A stretch of 64,000 nt of DNA from Kitasatospora acidiphila (lineage in GTDB: Bacteria; Actinomycetota; Actinomycetes; Streptomycetales; Streptomycetaceae). The notes below the pieces were generated by a model. The model saw only the letters and a list, made by a program, of their open reading frames with translations, was not told where the DNA came from and did no database searches. Location: positions 806,001 to 870,000 of the forward strand of contig NZ_VIGB01000003.1 of the NCBI RefSeq assembly GCF_006636205.1, written 5' to 3'. Of this stretch, positions 34,552 to 43,639 are shown piece after piece (the stretch's first letter is position 1; each line of letters begins with the position of its first letter). The position numbers were made by a program, and so were the translations under genes.

Positions 34552-35289
34552 GTGGAGAAACCGGAGCTCTTGGAGAAGCCGCAGATCACCATCGGCTTCG
34601 CGGCCGACCTGCAGGTGTTCCTCGCCGCCGCCCAGCGCCGCGAACAGTCGGTGGTCCGGGTGGACGGCGTGTCCACGCTCGGCCATGTGGTCGAGTCGCT
34701 GGGCGTCCCGCTGACCGAGGTCGGCGAGCTGCTGGTGGACGACCGGCCGGTCCGCCCGGGGCACATCCCGGCGCAGGGCGAGCGGGTCGCCGTGCGCGGC
34801 GTCGAGCGGCCGCAGCGGCTGCCCGGCCCGGCCCGCTTCCTGCTCGACGTGCACTTGGGCACGCTGGCCCGCCGGCTGCGCCTGCTCGGCGTGGACGCTG
34901 CCTACGAGAACCTCGACATCGGCGACGCCGCGCTGGCCACCCGGTCGGCCGCCGAGCAGCGGGTGATGCTCTCCCGCGACCGGGGGCTGCTGCGCCGCCG
35001 CGAGCTGTGGGCCGGTGCGTACATCTACAGCCACCGCCCGGCCGAGCAGCTGCGCGATGTGCTGTCCCGCTTCACGCCCGCCCTCGCGCCGTGGACCAGG
35101 TGCACGGCCTGCAACGGCCTGCTGGAGCAGACCGCCAAGGCGGCGGTGCAGGAGCGGCTGGCGCACGGCACCGAGCGCAACTACGACGCCTTCGCCCAGT
35201 GCACCGACTGCGGCCAGGTCTACTGGCGCGGCGCCCACCACGCCCGGCTGGACGCGATCGTCGAGGAAGCCCTGCGCGAGTACGCCTGA
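34552..35289 (+). CDS. Mut7-C RNase-domain protein with ubiquitin-like N terminus
   Basis: A 245-residue protein. Residues ~10-85 form a ThiS/ubiquitin-like domain (ITIGFAADLQVFLAAAQRRE ... RPVRPGHIPAQGERVAV). Residues ~95-240 form a Mut7-C domain (FLLDVHLGTLARRLRLLGVD, then VMLSRDRGLLRRRELW), a PIN-like fold presumed to be a ribonuclease, with a zinc ribbon CTACNGLL...CTDCGQVYW. GTG 34552 is set by homology; CATGCT ends six bases upstream, suggesting a leaderless transcript. Cellular RNA targets are not known for this family. Confidence 0.88.
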   Translation: MEKPELLEKPQITIGFAADLQVFLAAAQRREQSVVRVDGVSTLGHVVESLGVPLTEVGELLVDDRPVRPGHIPAQGERVAVRGVERPQRLPGPARFLLDVHLGTLARRLRLLGVDAAYENLDIGDAALATRSAAEQRVMLSRDRGLLRRRELWAGAYIYSHRPAEQLRDVLSRFTPALAPWTRCTACNGLLEQTAKAAVQERLAHGTERNYDAFAQCTDCGQVYWRGAHHARLDAIVEEALREYA

Positions 35290-35345
35290 TCCGGCAGGGC
35301 TCACGGGGTTCTCCCCGAAGTGGATCATCGCTACCATCGCCCGCC

Positions 35346-36245
35346 ATGGGGATCACCACTGATCAGATCATCGAAGCCGCGCTGGGCCGGCTGACCGCCG
35401 AGTACATCTTCGAGGACCAGGCCGAACAGATCGCGGCCCTGGTGCGCGGCCGGCTGGCCGAGGGGGCGTACGAGCGGCTGGCCGGCGAAGCGCTGTGCGA
35501 GGCGGTGACCGCGGACCTCCAGCGGACCAACGGCGACAAACACCTGCGCCTGCTGTGGAGCGACGAGGCGCAGGAGCTCGACGACGCGGGCGAGGAGGAC
35601 GAGGACTTCTTCGCCGAGCTGGCCCGTGCCGAGAACCAGGGCATCCGCCGGGTGGAGCGGCTCGCGGGCGACATCGGCTACATCGAGACCACGCTGGTGG
35701 CCGAGCCCGGCGACGGCGCGCCGATGATCTCCGCGGCGATGGCGCTGATCGCCAACACCAAGGCGCTCATCCTCGACCTGCGGGCCAACCGCGGCGGCTC
35801 GACCTACGGCATGGCGTACTGGTGCAGCTACCTGTTCCCGGGCGGCGAGGCCGTGCACCTGACCGACGTGCACCGGCGCACCACCGGGCTCACCCAGCAG
35901 TTCTGGACCACGCCCTACCTGCCGGGCGAGCGCTACCTCGACCGCCCGGTGTACGTGCTGACCGGCCCGGTCACCTTCTCGGGCGCCGAGGACCTGGCGT
36001 ACAACCTCAAGGCCAGGGGCCGTGCCGTGCTGGTCGGCGAGAGCACCAGGGGCGGGGCGCACCCGACCGGTTACTACCCCCTCAGCGAGCACATCAGCGT
36101 GACCGTGCCGTACGCCCGGTCGATCAACCCGGTGACCGGCGGCGACTGGGAGGGCACCGGCGTGACCCCGGACATCGCCGTGTCCGCCGAGCAGGCGTTC
36201 GAGGTGGCCTACCAGGACGCGCTCGAGAAGGTCGCGGACTCCTAA
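35346..36245 (+). CDS. S41-family peptidase (IRBP/tail-specific protease type)
   Basis: A 299-residue protein with the N-terminal helical IRBP-like domain (~1-95) and an S41 catalytic core (~100-295): IGYIETTLV, LILDLRANRGGSTYGMAYWC, VYVLTGPVTFSGAEDLAYNL with the presumed nucleophile Ser in TFSGAED, then VLVGESTRGGAHPTGYYPLS with the Glu/Lys-side residues. No signal peptide is seen, so it probably acts in the cytoplasm. ATG 35346 lies 8 bp after TACCAT, so the mRNA may be leaderless. The stop overlaps that of the convergent flotillin gene by 4 bp. Confidence 0.88.
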   Translation: MGITTDQIIEAALGRLTAEYIFEDQAEQIAALVRGRLAEGAYERLAGEALCEAVTADLQRTNGDKHLRLLWSDEAQELDDAGEEDEDFFAELARAENQGIRRVERLAGDIGYIETTLVAEPGDGAPMISAAMALIANTKALILDLRANRGGSTYGMAYWCSYLFPGGEAVHLTDVHRRTTGLTQQFWTTPYLPGERYLDRPVYVLTGPVTFSGAEDLAYNLKARGRAVLVGESTRGGAHPTGYYPLSEHISVTVPYARSINPVTGGDWEGTGVTPDIAVSAEQAFEVAYQDALEKVADS

Positions 36246-37504
36246 CCCGGCTCACCCTCACCCTTGCTCGCATCCGGCCTGGCCACCTCGCCGCCGCGCG
36301 GGGTGACCTGCTTGAGGGCGTCGAAGATCGCCAGGCCCTGGCCGACGATCCCGGTCGCCACCTGGGCCAGGCCTTCGCTGCCGTTGAGCACCGTCAGGTT
36401 GGCGCCCGCCAGGCCGCGGGCGGCGGCGTCCACCAGCGCGGGCAGGTTCTCCACCACCCGGTTGGCCGCGATCAGCTCCTGGGCGCCGCCCCGCAGCGAT
36501 TCGGCCCGCGCGTTGTTCGCGGCGGCCTGCGCATCGGCGGTGGTCCGCTCGGCGTAGGCAGCGCCGTCCGCCTGCACCCGCACCGCCTGGGCCTCCGCCG
36601 TGGCCAGTGTGGTGCGCCGGTAGGCATCACCCTCGGCCTCGAACTTGGCCCGGTCGCGCTGCGCCTCGGCGAGGGTGCGCTGCTTGTAGGCCTCGGCGTC
36701 AGCCGGCCGGCGCACCTCGGCCTCCAGCCGCTGGGCGGCCAAGTCGGCCTGACGGCGGGCCAGTTGGGTCTGCTCCTCGATGACCTCCTGGGTGGCCCTG
36801 GCCTGGGCCAGCGGCCCGGCCTGCGATGCCGCCGCGTTGGCCTGCTCGGTCTCGGCCACGAAGCCGGCCCGCTTGATCGCGGTGTCCCGCTCGTACTGCG
36901 CCTTGAGCGCGGCCGCCTCCTGCTCCCGCTGGGCGGCCTCCTGGTCGGCCCGGGCCTGGGCGATCCGCGCCTGGCTGGCGACGGCTGCGGCATGCGGGGC
37001 GGCCAGGTTGGTGATGTAGCCGGTGGCGTCCTCGATCTCCTGGATCTGCAGGGCGTCCACCACGATGCCGAGCTTCTCCATCTCGGTGTGGCTGCCGGCC
37101 TTGACCTCCTGCGCCACCCGGTCCCGCTCCCGGATGATCTGCTCCACCGTCAACCCGCCGATGATGGACCGCAGATGGCCCGCGAAGATCCGGCCGACCA
37201 GCTCCTCCATCCGGGCCTGCTCGGCGAGGAAGCGCCGCGCCGCGTTGGCGATGGAGAGGTGGTCGTCACCCACCTTGAACACCGTCACGGCCCGCACCGT
37301 CAGCCGGATGCCCTGCTGGGTGACGCAGTCCTCGGCGATCTCCGCCTCGCGCAGCGCCAGCGACAGCATCCGCGCCTTCTGCTTGACGGGCATCACGAAA
37401 CTGCCGTGTCCGGTGACGATCCGGAACTGGGTGTCCTGGGCCTGCCGTTTGGACCCGGAGATCAGCAACGCCTCATTGGGCGCCGGAACGTGCCAGAACA
37501 ACAT
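36242..37504 (-). CDS. Flotillin-like SPFH/band-7 protein
   Basis: A 420-residue SPFH protein. It has a short N-terminal hydrophobic start (MLFWHVPAPNEALLISG), the band-7 domain (~8-160; VKQKARMLSLALREAEIAED and ERDRVAQEVKAGSHTEMEKLGIVV), and then a long Ala/Glu/Gln-rich coiled coil (~170-340; repeated QAR/EAE heptads) typical of flotillin. Flotillins scaffold ordered membrane microdomains. The ATG at 37504 has GAGGAG six bases upstream; a GTG one codon earlier is possible. It follows an NfeD-like gene by 10 bp, the classic NfeD-flotillin operon. Confidence 0.9.
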   Translation of the reverse strand: MLFWHVPAPNEALLISGSKRQAQDTQFRIVTGHGSFVMPVKQKARMLSLALREAEIAEDCVTQQGIRLTVRAVTVFKVGDDHLSIANAARRFLAEQARMEELVGRIFAGHLRSIIGGLTVEQIIRERDRVAQEVKAGSHTEMEKLGIVVDALQIQEIEDATGYITNLAAPHAAAVASQARIAQARADQEAAQREQEAAALKAQYERDTAIKRAGFVAETEQANAAASQAGPLAQARATQEVIEEQTQLARRQADLAAQRLEAEVRRPADAEAYKQRTLAEAQRDRAKFEAEGDAYRRTTLATAEAQAVRVQADGAAYAERTTADAQAAANNARAESLRGGAQELIAANRVVENLPALVDAAARGLAGANLTVLNGSEGLAQVATGIVGQGLAIFDALKQVTPRGGEVARPDASKGEGEPG

Positions 37505-37514
37505 CACGGGCTCC

Positions 37515-37814
37515 TCACGACTCGGGGAACGGTACGACCACGACGGAGCGCGCCGAGGTGTGCTCCACCACCATCACCAGCGCGTGCCGGGCGATCGGCC
37601 GGTCCGCCCAGGCCGCGAACGCCTCGCTGCCGCCGCGCACCGGCACCAGCACCTCGCCGGGCCCGTCCGGCGGGATCGGAACCGTGACCCGGCCGACCGC
37701 GCCGACCGGGCTCTCGTCCGCCTCCCTCGGCACACCCATCAGGCTCACCCGCTCTCCGGCCGGCCGCGCTAGCAGGGTCGGTCGTACCTCTGCTGTCCAA
37801 TCTAACGAGCCCAC
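37515..37814 (-). CDS. NfeD-like OB-fold protein (flotillin partner)
   Basis: A short protein, 99 residues from GTG 37814 or 74 from ATG 37739, whose core (GAVGRVTVPIPPDGPGEVLV ... RHALVMVVEHTSARSVVVVP) matches the OB-fold soluble domain of NfeD proteins: an early Gly-x-x-Gly-x-Ala/Val strand, a central Pro-x-Gly-x-Val turn and a final V-V-x-V-x-x-x-x-V-V-V-x-P strand. Unlike full NfeD it has no transmembrane segment or protease domain. The gene precedes the flotillin gene by 10 bp and was probably recruited to the same complex. The start is uncertain. Confidence 0.7.
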   Translation of the reverse strand: MGSLDWTAEVRPTLLARPAGERVSLMGVPREADESPVGAVGRVTVPIPPDGPGEVLVPVRGGSEAFAAWADRPIARHALVMVVEHTSARSVVVVPFPES

Positions 37815-37955
37815 GGCGCAAAGGAGCCGGTCAAAGCCCCGGCCCCTCACCCGCCCGGCCCAGCCTGCGGCATGCCGCCCGCCCGGGGCACCCCGCGCCG
37901 TGCCACGCTGACCGCGATCACCCGACCGCGCCGCCGAGCGAACCCAGGAGCCCCC

Positions 37956-38426
37956 GTGTCCAAGGTCCAGCCGATCCCGGACGGCTACCCGCGCCTGTGC
38001 CCCTACGTCTTCGTCCGGCGCGCCGCCGAGGCCATCGAGTTCTACACCTCGGTGCTCGGGTTCGAGCAGCGCGGCGACCGGCTGACCGGCCCGGACGGGC
38101 GGATCGGGCACGCAGAGCTGGCGGCCGGCGACTCGGTGCTCATGATCGCCGACGAGCACCCGGAGGTGGGCGCGCGCAGCCCGCAGACGGTCGGCGGCTC
38201 ACCGGTGCTGCTGAACCTCTACGTGGCGGACGTCGACGCGGTGTGGGCCGCCGCGCTGGCCGCCGGCGCGCTCGAACTGCGGCCGCTGAAGAACCAGTTC
38301 TACGGCGACCGGTCCGGCACCTTCGAGGACCCGTGGGGTCACCGCTGGACCGTGGCCAGCCATGTCGAGGACGTCTCGCCGCAGCAGATGGCAGCCCGCG
38401 CCAAAGCCGCGATGGGCGGTAACTGA
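37956..38426 (+). CDS. VOC-family protein (PhnB-like)
   Basis: A 156-residue glyoxalase/bleomycin-resistance-like protein: CPYVFVRRAAEAIEFYTSVL opens the first module, with GDRLTGPDGRIGHAELAAGD. The second module holds VLLNLYVADVDAVWAAALAA and the terminal YGDRSGTFEDPWGHRWTVAS. This resembles PhnB-type VOC proteins. GTG 37956 follows CAGGAG. The PPOX-type gene starts 7 bp after its stop, so the two form an operon. Confidence 0.88.
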   Translation: MSKVQPIPDGYPRLCPYVFVRRAAEAIEFYTSVLGFEQRGDRLTGPDGRIGHAELAAGDSVLMIADEHPEVGARSPQTVGGSPVLLNLYVADVDAVWAAALAAGALELRPLKNQFYGDRSGTFEDPWGHRWTVASHVEDVSPQQMAARAKAAMGGN

Positions 38427-38433
38427 GGCTGTG

Positions 38434-38949
38434 GTGAACGATTCTGACATCACGTCAGCACGTCCCTGGATGCCCGGCTACGGCATCCTGCCGGCCGACC
38501 AGGGCACCGGCCTGCTGCCGTGGTTCTGGGCGGAGCGCCGGCTCGCGGACTCGCACGAGTACTGGGTCTGCACGGTGCGCCCTGACCGGCGGCCCCACGC
38601 GATGCCGGTCTGGGGCGTCTGGCTGCGGCGGGCCCTCTGGTTCAGCAGCGCCCGCGCGTCCCGCAAGTACCGCAATCTGGCGGCCAACCCGGCGTGCACG
38701 GTGACCACCGACGATCCGCACCAGCCGGTCGTGCTGGACGGCGACGCGAGCGTGGTGACCGACCTCGACGAGATCGCCGACTTCCTGGCCGCGCTCAACG
38801 CCAAGTACGCGACCAGCTTCGGTCCGGACTTCCTCGATCCGGCCCTGAACGCGACTTTCCGGGTCACCCCGGCCTCCGTCTTCGCCCTCGACGACAGCGA
38901 CTTCACGGGCAGCCCGACCCGCTGGACGTTCCCGTCCCGTGATTCGTAA
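38434..38949 (+). CDS. Pyridoxamine-5'-phosphate-oxidase-like (PPOX/F420) protein
   Basis: A 171-residue split-barrel flavin/F420-binding-type protein. Family blocks: YWVCTVRPDRRPHAMPVWGV (first strands), LWFSSARASRKYRNLAANPA, then CTVTTDDPHQPVVLDGDASV, ending DSDFTGSPTRWTFP. It could bind FMN, F420 or heme and reduce small molecules; the ligand cannot be told. GTG 38434 follows TGAGG. It overlaps no gene, but its proximity to the VOC gene (7 bp) indicates cotranscription. Confidence 0.85.
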   Translation: MNDSDITSARPWMPGYGILPADQGTGLLPWFWAERRLADSHEYWVCTVRPDRRPHAMPVWGVWLRRALWFSSARASRKYRNLAANPACTVTTDDPHQPVVLDGDASVVTDLDEIADFLAALNAKYATSFGPDFLDPALNATFRVTPASVFALDDSDFTGSPTRWTFPSRDS

Positions 38950-38990
38950 ATTGGCCTCAACTCGCCCGCTCCAAAACGCTCGCGCGGGTC

Positions 38991-39181
38991 TAGAATGGTT
39001 CGTACACCAGACAGCTGGAGAGAGCCGCACCGCCCTCGAAGACGTTCGTAGGCCGTCCGAGCGACTCCTTGTCTAGGGCCTGGCTAGGCCCCCGGCAGGT
39101 CCCATTGACAGCGATGCCCTGAGCGACGGCTAGGACGCGCGAAGTCGAAAGAGGATCTACCGGGGACTGTCATGTCTCCGG
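38991..39181 (+). ncRNA. Candidate small RNA or structured leader (unassigned)
   Basis: A 250-bp gap between the PPOX gene and the convergent SpoIIE gene. TAGAAT (38991-38996) is a near-perfect -10. The following ~180 nt contain no good ORF but several stems: GGGCCT-GGCT-AGGCCC (39076-39091), GCCGTC (39054) with GACGGC (39125), and a final hairpin CCGGGGAC-TGTCAT-GTCTCCGG (39160-39181) that could terminate it and also the convergent gene. An internal TTGACA (39105) is also seen. It was not matched to any RNA family from memory. Confidence 0.35.
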
Positions 39182-39201
39182 GCACCTCTCTGCCGCGAGG
39201 C

Positions 39202-41577
39202 TCAGTGCGGCAGCTCCTGCTCCGTCCAGATGGTCTTGCCCGACGCGGTGTACCGGCTCCCCCACCGGCTGGTCAGCTGCGCCACCAGGTAGAGCCCGCG
39301 CCCGCCCTCGTCGGTGAGCCGGGCGCGCCGCATCCGCGGCTGGGTGGCGCTGCCGTCGGAGACCTCGCAGGTCAGCGTGTCGGCCCGGATCAGCCGCACC
39401 ACCACGGGCCCGCCGCCGTACCGGATCGCGTTGGTGACCAGCTCACTCAGCACCAGCTCGGTGGTGAAGGCGAGTTCGGCCAGTCCCCAGGAGGTCAGCA
39501 CGGCGGTGGCGTCCTCGCGCACCCGGGCCACCGCGGCCGGGTCCAGCTCGACCGTCCAGACCGCGGTGTCGGCGGGCGGCACCGCCTTGGTGCGGGCCAG
39601 CAGCAGCGTCACGTCGTCGCGCAGCCGGGTCGGCGGCAGCCCGGCGATCAGCCGCTCCCCGGCCTCGGGCAGCGGGCAGTCCAGGCCGCGCACGCCGCGC
39701 AGCCGGTGCAGCAACTCGACCATCCCGGCGTCGATGTCGCCGTCCCCGCGCTCGATCAGGCCGTCGGTGTAGAGGGCCAGCATGCTGCCTTCGGGCAGCT
39801 CGACCCGGGCCGACTCGAAGGGCAGCCCGCCGACCCCGAGCGGCGGTCCCGGCGACACGGGCAGCATCTCGGCGCTGCCGTCGGGGTAGGCGACGGCGGG
39901 CGGCGGGTGTCCGGCGCTGGCCACGGTGCAGACCCGGGAGACCGGGTCGTAGACGGCGTAGAGGCAGGTGCCGCCGAACGAGCCGGGCTCCGCGGTCTCG
40001 TCCTGGCTCCCCGCATCCCGCCCGGGGTGTCCCTCGCCGGTCCCGGAGCTCTCCGCGTCCACGTCCGCGACCAGCGCCGATTCCACCAGCAATTGGGCCA
40101 CCAGGTCGTCCAGGTGCACCAGCAGCTCGTCCGGTTCCAGGTCCAGGTCGGCCAGGGTCCGCACGGCGGTGCGCAGCCGGCCCATGGTGGCGGAGGCGTG
40201 CAGGCCGTGCCCGGTGACGTCGCCGACCACCAGGGCGACCCGGGCCGAGGAGAGCGGGATGACGTCGAACCAGTCGCCTCCCACCCCGCCGACGGTGTCG
40301 GTGGGCAGGTAGACGCTGGCGGTGGAGACGGCGGCCACCGAGCGGACGGCCGGCGGCAGCAGGCTGCGTTGCAGGCCGATCGCGGCCCGGTGCTCCCGGG
40401 TGTAGCGGCGGGCGTTGTCCAGTGCCAGGGCGACCCGCCCGGCGATCTCCCGCATCAGCGCGCGGTCCTCCGCCTCGTAGCGGTCCTGCCGGCGCTCCCG
40501 GCGCAGCGTGATGCGGCCGAGCAGCACCCTGCGGGCCACCAGCGGCGCCGTGATCGCCCAGGTCTGGCCGGCGGGGTCGGACAGTCCGGTCCGCCCCTCC
40601 TCGTCGACCAGCACGGTCTCCCCGATGGCCGGGCGGGACCCGGGCGGTCCGGCGACCGCGACCCGGCGCAGCAGCAGCCTCCCGTCGGGACCGGGTACCG
40701 GCTCCTCGCCGGTGGAGATGGGGGTGGCGAGTTCGACGGCGGCGACCTCGGCGAAGTCGGGCACCAGGGCGTCGGCGATCTGCTGCGCGCTGTCCAGGAT
40801 GGAGAGCGAGTGGGCGGCCGCGGCGGTCACCCGGTGGAGCAGGGCGAGGCGGCGGCGCGACCGGTACTGCTCGGTGATGTCGGTGAAGAGCGCCGTGACG
40901 CCGATGACGGTGCCGTCGGTGGCCTGCAGGCGGAAGGCGGAGAGCGCCATCATCCGGCCGCTGCGCGGGTCGACCAGGGTGCGGGCGAGCTCCTCGCCGA
41001 ACGCCAGCGGCTGCCCGGTCGCCAGCACCTCGCGCAGGTGGACCTCCATGGCGGCGGCGTCCTCGGGCTGCAGGAAGTCGGCGAGCCGGCGGCCCGGCAG
41101 GGTGCTGGGCACGCCGGTGTAGGGCAGCAGATGGGTGTTGGTGCGGACGATCCGCAGGTCGGTGTCGAACACGGCCAGGCCGACCCGGTCCTGCAGGAAG
41201 AGTTCGCGGGTGAAGGCCTGGTCCTGGCGCCAGCGGTCGGCCTCCTGGGCCGGCGCGCCGATCACCATGTAGCGGGCCTCATCGCGCTGCTCGGGGGCCG
41301 CGCCACGCAGCGTGAGCACCCGGACCTCCAGCGGCACCGGGCGGCCGTCGCCGGTGCGCACGGTGACGCGCCCGGCCCAGCTGCTGGGGTTGCCACCCTC
41401 CGGGGGCAGGGTTTCGCCGCGCTCCACCACGAGGTCGCGCAGTTTGCGGCCGCGCAGTGCGCGCACCGGCACCACGAGGAGCTGTTCGGCGGCGGCGGTG
41501 CAGTCCAGCACCAGGCCGCTGCCGTCGACCAGCACCCCTGCCACGCCGTCGAGGAACGGGAAGCGGGAGTCGTCCAA
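39202..41577 (-). CDS. PAS-PAS-GAF-SpoIIE phosphatase with RsbW-like ATPase domain
   Basis: A 791-residue regulator. Domains: PAS (~1-125; PFLDGVAGVLVDGSGLVLDC), a second PAS (~135-255; VGLAVFDTDLRIVRTNTHLL), GAF (~265-430), SpoIIE PP2C phosphatase (~440-655; GGVGGDWFDVIPL, VVGDVTGHGLHASATM, LALYTDGLIE, RDDVTLLLA) and a C-terminal HATPase_c_2 (~670-790; LSELVTNAIRYGG, DEGGRGLYLVAQLT). Phosphatase plus anti-sigma-like kinase in one chain is common in streptomycetes and acts on STAS switches. Start TTG 41577 was chosen because GAGAGGTGA precedes it and no ATG or GTG lies in frame upstream before the permease gene. Confidence 0.9.
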   Translation of the reverse strand: MDDSRFPFLDGVAGVLVDGSGLVLDCTAAAEQLLVVPVRALRGRKLRDLVVERGETLPPEGGNPSSWAGRVTVRTGDGRPVPLEVRVLTLRGAAPEQRDEARYMVIGAPAQEADRWRQDQAFTRELFLQDRVGLAVFDTDLRIVRTNTHLLPYTGVPSTLPGRRLADFLQPEDAAAMEVHLREVLATGQPLAFGEELARTLVDPRSGRMMALSAFRLQATDGTVIGVTALFTDITEQYRSRRRLALLHRVTAAAAHSLSILDSAQQIADALVPDFAEVAAVELATPISTGEEPVPGPDGRLLLRRVAVAGPPGSRPAIGETVLVDEEGRTGLSDPAGQTWAITAPLVARRVLLGRITLRRERRQDRYEAEDRALMREIAGRVALALDNARRYTREHRAAIGLQRSLLPPAVRSVAAVSTASVYLPTDTVGGVGGDWFDVIPLSSARVALVVGDVTGHGLHASATMGRLRTAVRTLADLDLEPDELLVHLDDLVAQLLVESALVADVDAESSGTGEGHPGRDAGSQDETAEPGSFGGTCLYAVYDPVSRVCTVASAGHPPPAVAYPDGSAEMLPVSPGPPLGVGGLPFESARVELPEGSMLALYTDGLIERGDGDIDAGMVELLHRLRGVRGLDCPLPEAGERLIAGLPPTRLRDDVTLLLARTKAVPPADTAVWTVELDPAAVARVREDATAVLTSWGLAELAFTTELVLSELVTNAIRYGGGPVVVRLIRADTLTCEVSDGSATQPRMRRARLTDEGGRGLYLVAQLTSRWGSRYTASGKTIWTEQELPH

Positions 41578-41702
41578 ATCGTCACCTCTCCCGGGACTGC
41601 CCTGTCCTCCATCCTGGACCGGGGCGTGGTCGGCGGCACAGCGGCGCTCCGAGCCGGGCTCAACTTCACGGCTGACCGTGACGCCCAGTGACCACCCCGG
41701 GG

Positions 41703-43349
41703 TCAGTGGCCGCCCGCATCGATCACCTCGACGTCGAGGAAGTTGCGCTCGATCTCCTCCGCGGGCAGGGCGACGGCCAGCGCCCAGTAGTAGATGACCA
41801 GGGAGAAGCCGGTGATCAGGGCGATGTCCCACCAGAGCGGCAGGCGGCCGGTGGCCCCCTTGCCGAACTGGCCCTGCCAGGACATCAGGCCCATGCCCAC
41901 CAGGTAGACGGGGAGCCACTGGCCGGCCCGGAAGTCCATCCGCGGCGCGCCCGGCAGGTGCTTGGCGCGCGCCCAGGCCGCGTAGCCGCCGAGCAGCAGA
42001 TAGCCGATCAGGATCGAGGCGCCCAGCCGCCACAGGGTGTCCCAGCCGGACCAGTAGATGACCAGGCTGGCGATCACGAAGGCGACCGGCGAGATGATCT
42101 CGCCGGCCGGCAGGTGGTAGGAGCGCTCCAGGTCGGGGAAGCGCCGGCGCAGGACGCCGAAGGCGAGCGGCGCGCCCGCGTACATCAGCACCACGGCGGA
42201 GGTGATGAAGCCGACCAGCCGCTGCCAGCTGGGGAACGGCAGGAAGCACAGCACGCCGGCGACCCAGGCGACCACCAGGCCGAGCCACGGCACCGCGCGA
42301 CGGTCGGTGGCCTGGAGCGCCTGCGGGGCATAGCCGTTGCGGCTGAGGCCGTAGCTGATCCGGGAGCTGGAGGTGACGTAGACCAGACCGGTGCCGGCGG
42401 GCGAGATGACCGCGTCGATGTAGAGGATGGTGGCCATCCAGCCGAGTCCGATCAGGGCGGCCAGCCCGGCGAACGGGCCGCTGATGCCCTTGTAGTCGAG
42501 GTTGGCCCAGCCGCCGGCGAAGGTGGCGGCGGGCAGCGATCCGATGAAGACCACCTGGAGCATGATGTAGACGACCGAGCCGATCAGCACCGAGCCGATC
42601 ACGGCACGCGGGATGTCGCGGCGCGGGTTGCTGGACTCCCCGGCCCACTGGATCGCCTGCTCGAAGCCGAGCAGCGCGAAGATCACGCCGCTGCCGCTGA
42701 TCGCGCTGAGCACACCGCGTGCGCCGTAGGGCGCGAAGCCGTGGCTGTGGAAGTTGGCGCCGTGGAACTCGGCGCCGGCGAAGACCAGGATGGTCAGCAC
42801 CGGGACGGCGACCTTCCAGTAGGTGGCCGCGCTGTTGGTGTTGGCCAGCCATTTGACGCCGAGGAAGTTGATCGCGACGAAGATGGCGAGCAGCGCGGCG
42901 GCGACCACGAAGCCGGAGGCGGTGAGGGTCTGGTTGCTCTTCTTGAGCAGACCGTCGGCCCAAGTCCAGTGCTGGGCATAGCCGATCATCGCCTGGACCT
43001 CGATGGGCGCGGTGGCGGCGGACTGCAGCCAGGTGAACCAGCCGAAGCTCATGCCGGCGAAGCCGCCGAAGGCGTAGTGCGGATAGCGGGCGGTGCCGCC
43101 GGCCACCGGGAACAGGCCGCCGAGCTCGGCGTGCACCAGGGCGAGCAGCACGATGGCGACCGTTCCGACGCCCCAGGAGATCAGGGAAGCGGGCCCGGCT
43201 GCCCGGACCGCCTTCTCGGCGCCGAACAGCCAGCCGGATCCGATGATCGCCCCGACCGAGGCCCAGAGCAGGCCGATCATCCCGACCTCGCGGCGCAGGG
43301 CGTGGCGCCCGCCGGTCCGTCGGACCGCTCCGGGCATGGATGACGCCAT
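41703..43349 (-). CDS. APC-family amino-acid permease
   Basis: A 548-residue integral membrane protein with about 12-14 spans. The N-terminal signature of the APC superfamily, MIGLLWASVGAIIGSGWLFG, contains the G-A-I-I-G-S-G unwound TM1 motif. FALLGFEQAIQWAGESSNPR and VTSSSRISYGLSRNGYAPQA are the TM6 and loop blocks of amino-acid/H+ symporters. The C terminus (EEIERNFLDVEVIDAGGH) is cytoplasmic. ATG 43349 follows GGGGAGGAAGCC. Substrate unknown. The upstream AT-rich region carries a CTCAGCA/TGCTGAG palindrome. Confidence 0.9.
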   Translation of the reverse strand: MASSMPGAVRRTGGRHALRREVGMIGLLWASVGAIIGSGWLFGAEKAVRAAGPASLISWGVGTVAIVLLALVHAELGGLFPVAGGTARYPHYAFGGFAGMSFGWFTWLQSAATAPIEVQAMIGYAQHWTWADGLLKKSNQTLTASGFVVAAALLAIFVAINFLGVKWLANTNSAATYWKVAVPVLTILVFAGAEFHGANFHSHGFAPYGARGVLSAISGSGVIFALLGFEQAIQWAGESSNPRRDIPRAVIGSVLIGSVVYIMLQVVFIGSLPAATFAGGWANLDYKGISGPFAGLAALIGLGWMATILYIDAVISPAGTGLVYVTSSSRISYGLSRNGYAPQALQATDRRAVPWLGLVVAWVAGVLCFLPFPSWQRLVGFITSAVVLMYAGAPLAFGVLRRRFPDLERSYHLPAGEIISPVAFVIASLVIYWSGWDTLWRLGASILIGYLLLGGYAAWARAKHLPGAPRMDFRAGQWLPVYLVGMGLMSWQGQFGKGATGRLPLWWDIALITGFSLVIYYWALAVALPAEEIERNFLDVEVIDAGGH

Positions 43350-43453
43350 GGCTTCCTCCCCGACTGACGACAGATCGAATCAGACGCTGCCGCAGATCAC
43401 CGGCCGGGCGAGGGGTGCGCGCCGCTCACGGGCGGCGACTGTCAGTCGTCCGG

Positions 43454-43472
43454 CTCAGCATCATGTGCTGAG
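43454..43472. promoter_or_regulatory. Palindromic site upstream of the permease and the small-peptide operon
   Basis: CTCAGCA-TCATG-TGCTGAG is a perfect 7-bp inverted repeat in an unusually AT-rich stretch (ATAAATATGAGTCAGTTTTC follows). The region lies between the divergent permease (minus) and the small-peptide/ligase operon (plus). It may be an operator for either. Confidence 0.5.
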
Positions 43473-43639
43473 ATAAATATGAGTCAGTTTTCCGTCCACA
43501 TCCGTTGCTTTGATCGGGCCGCCCGTGCCAGGCTCGTCCTGCTCGTTCCTGCCAGGCCACGCCGTCCGCGGCCCGCTGGGCCGTGGCCGGCCGCTCGCAC
43601 ACCGCAGGGAGCCCGCTCACCACAGGGAAGGAGACCGCC

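Noticed and set aside
39172-41691. Long plus-strand ORF (839 codons) antisense to the SpoIIE gene
   Set aside because: It is a shadow frame of the high-GC minus-strand coding sequence with no recognisable domain; codon third positions fit the minus strand.
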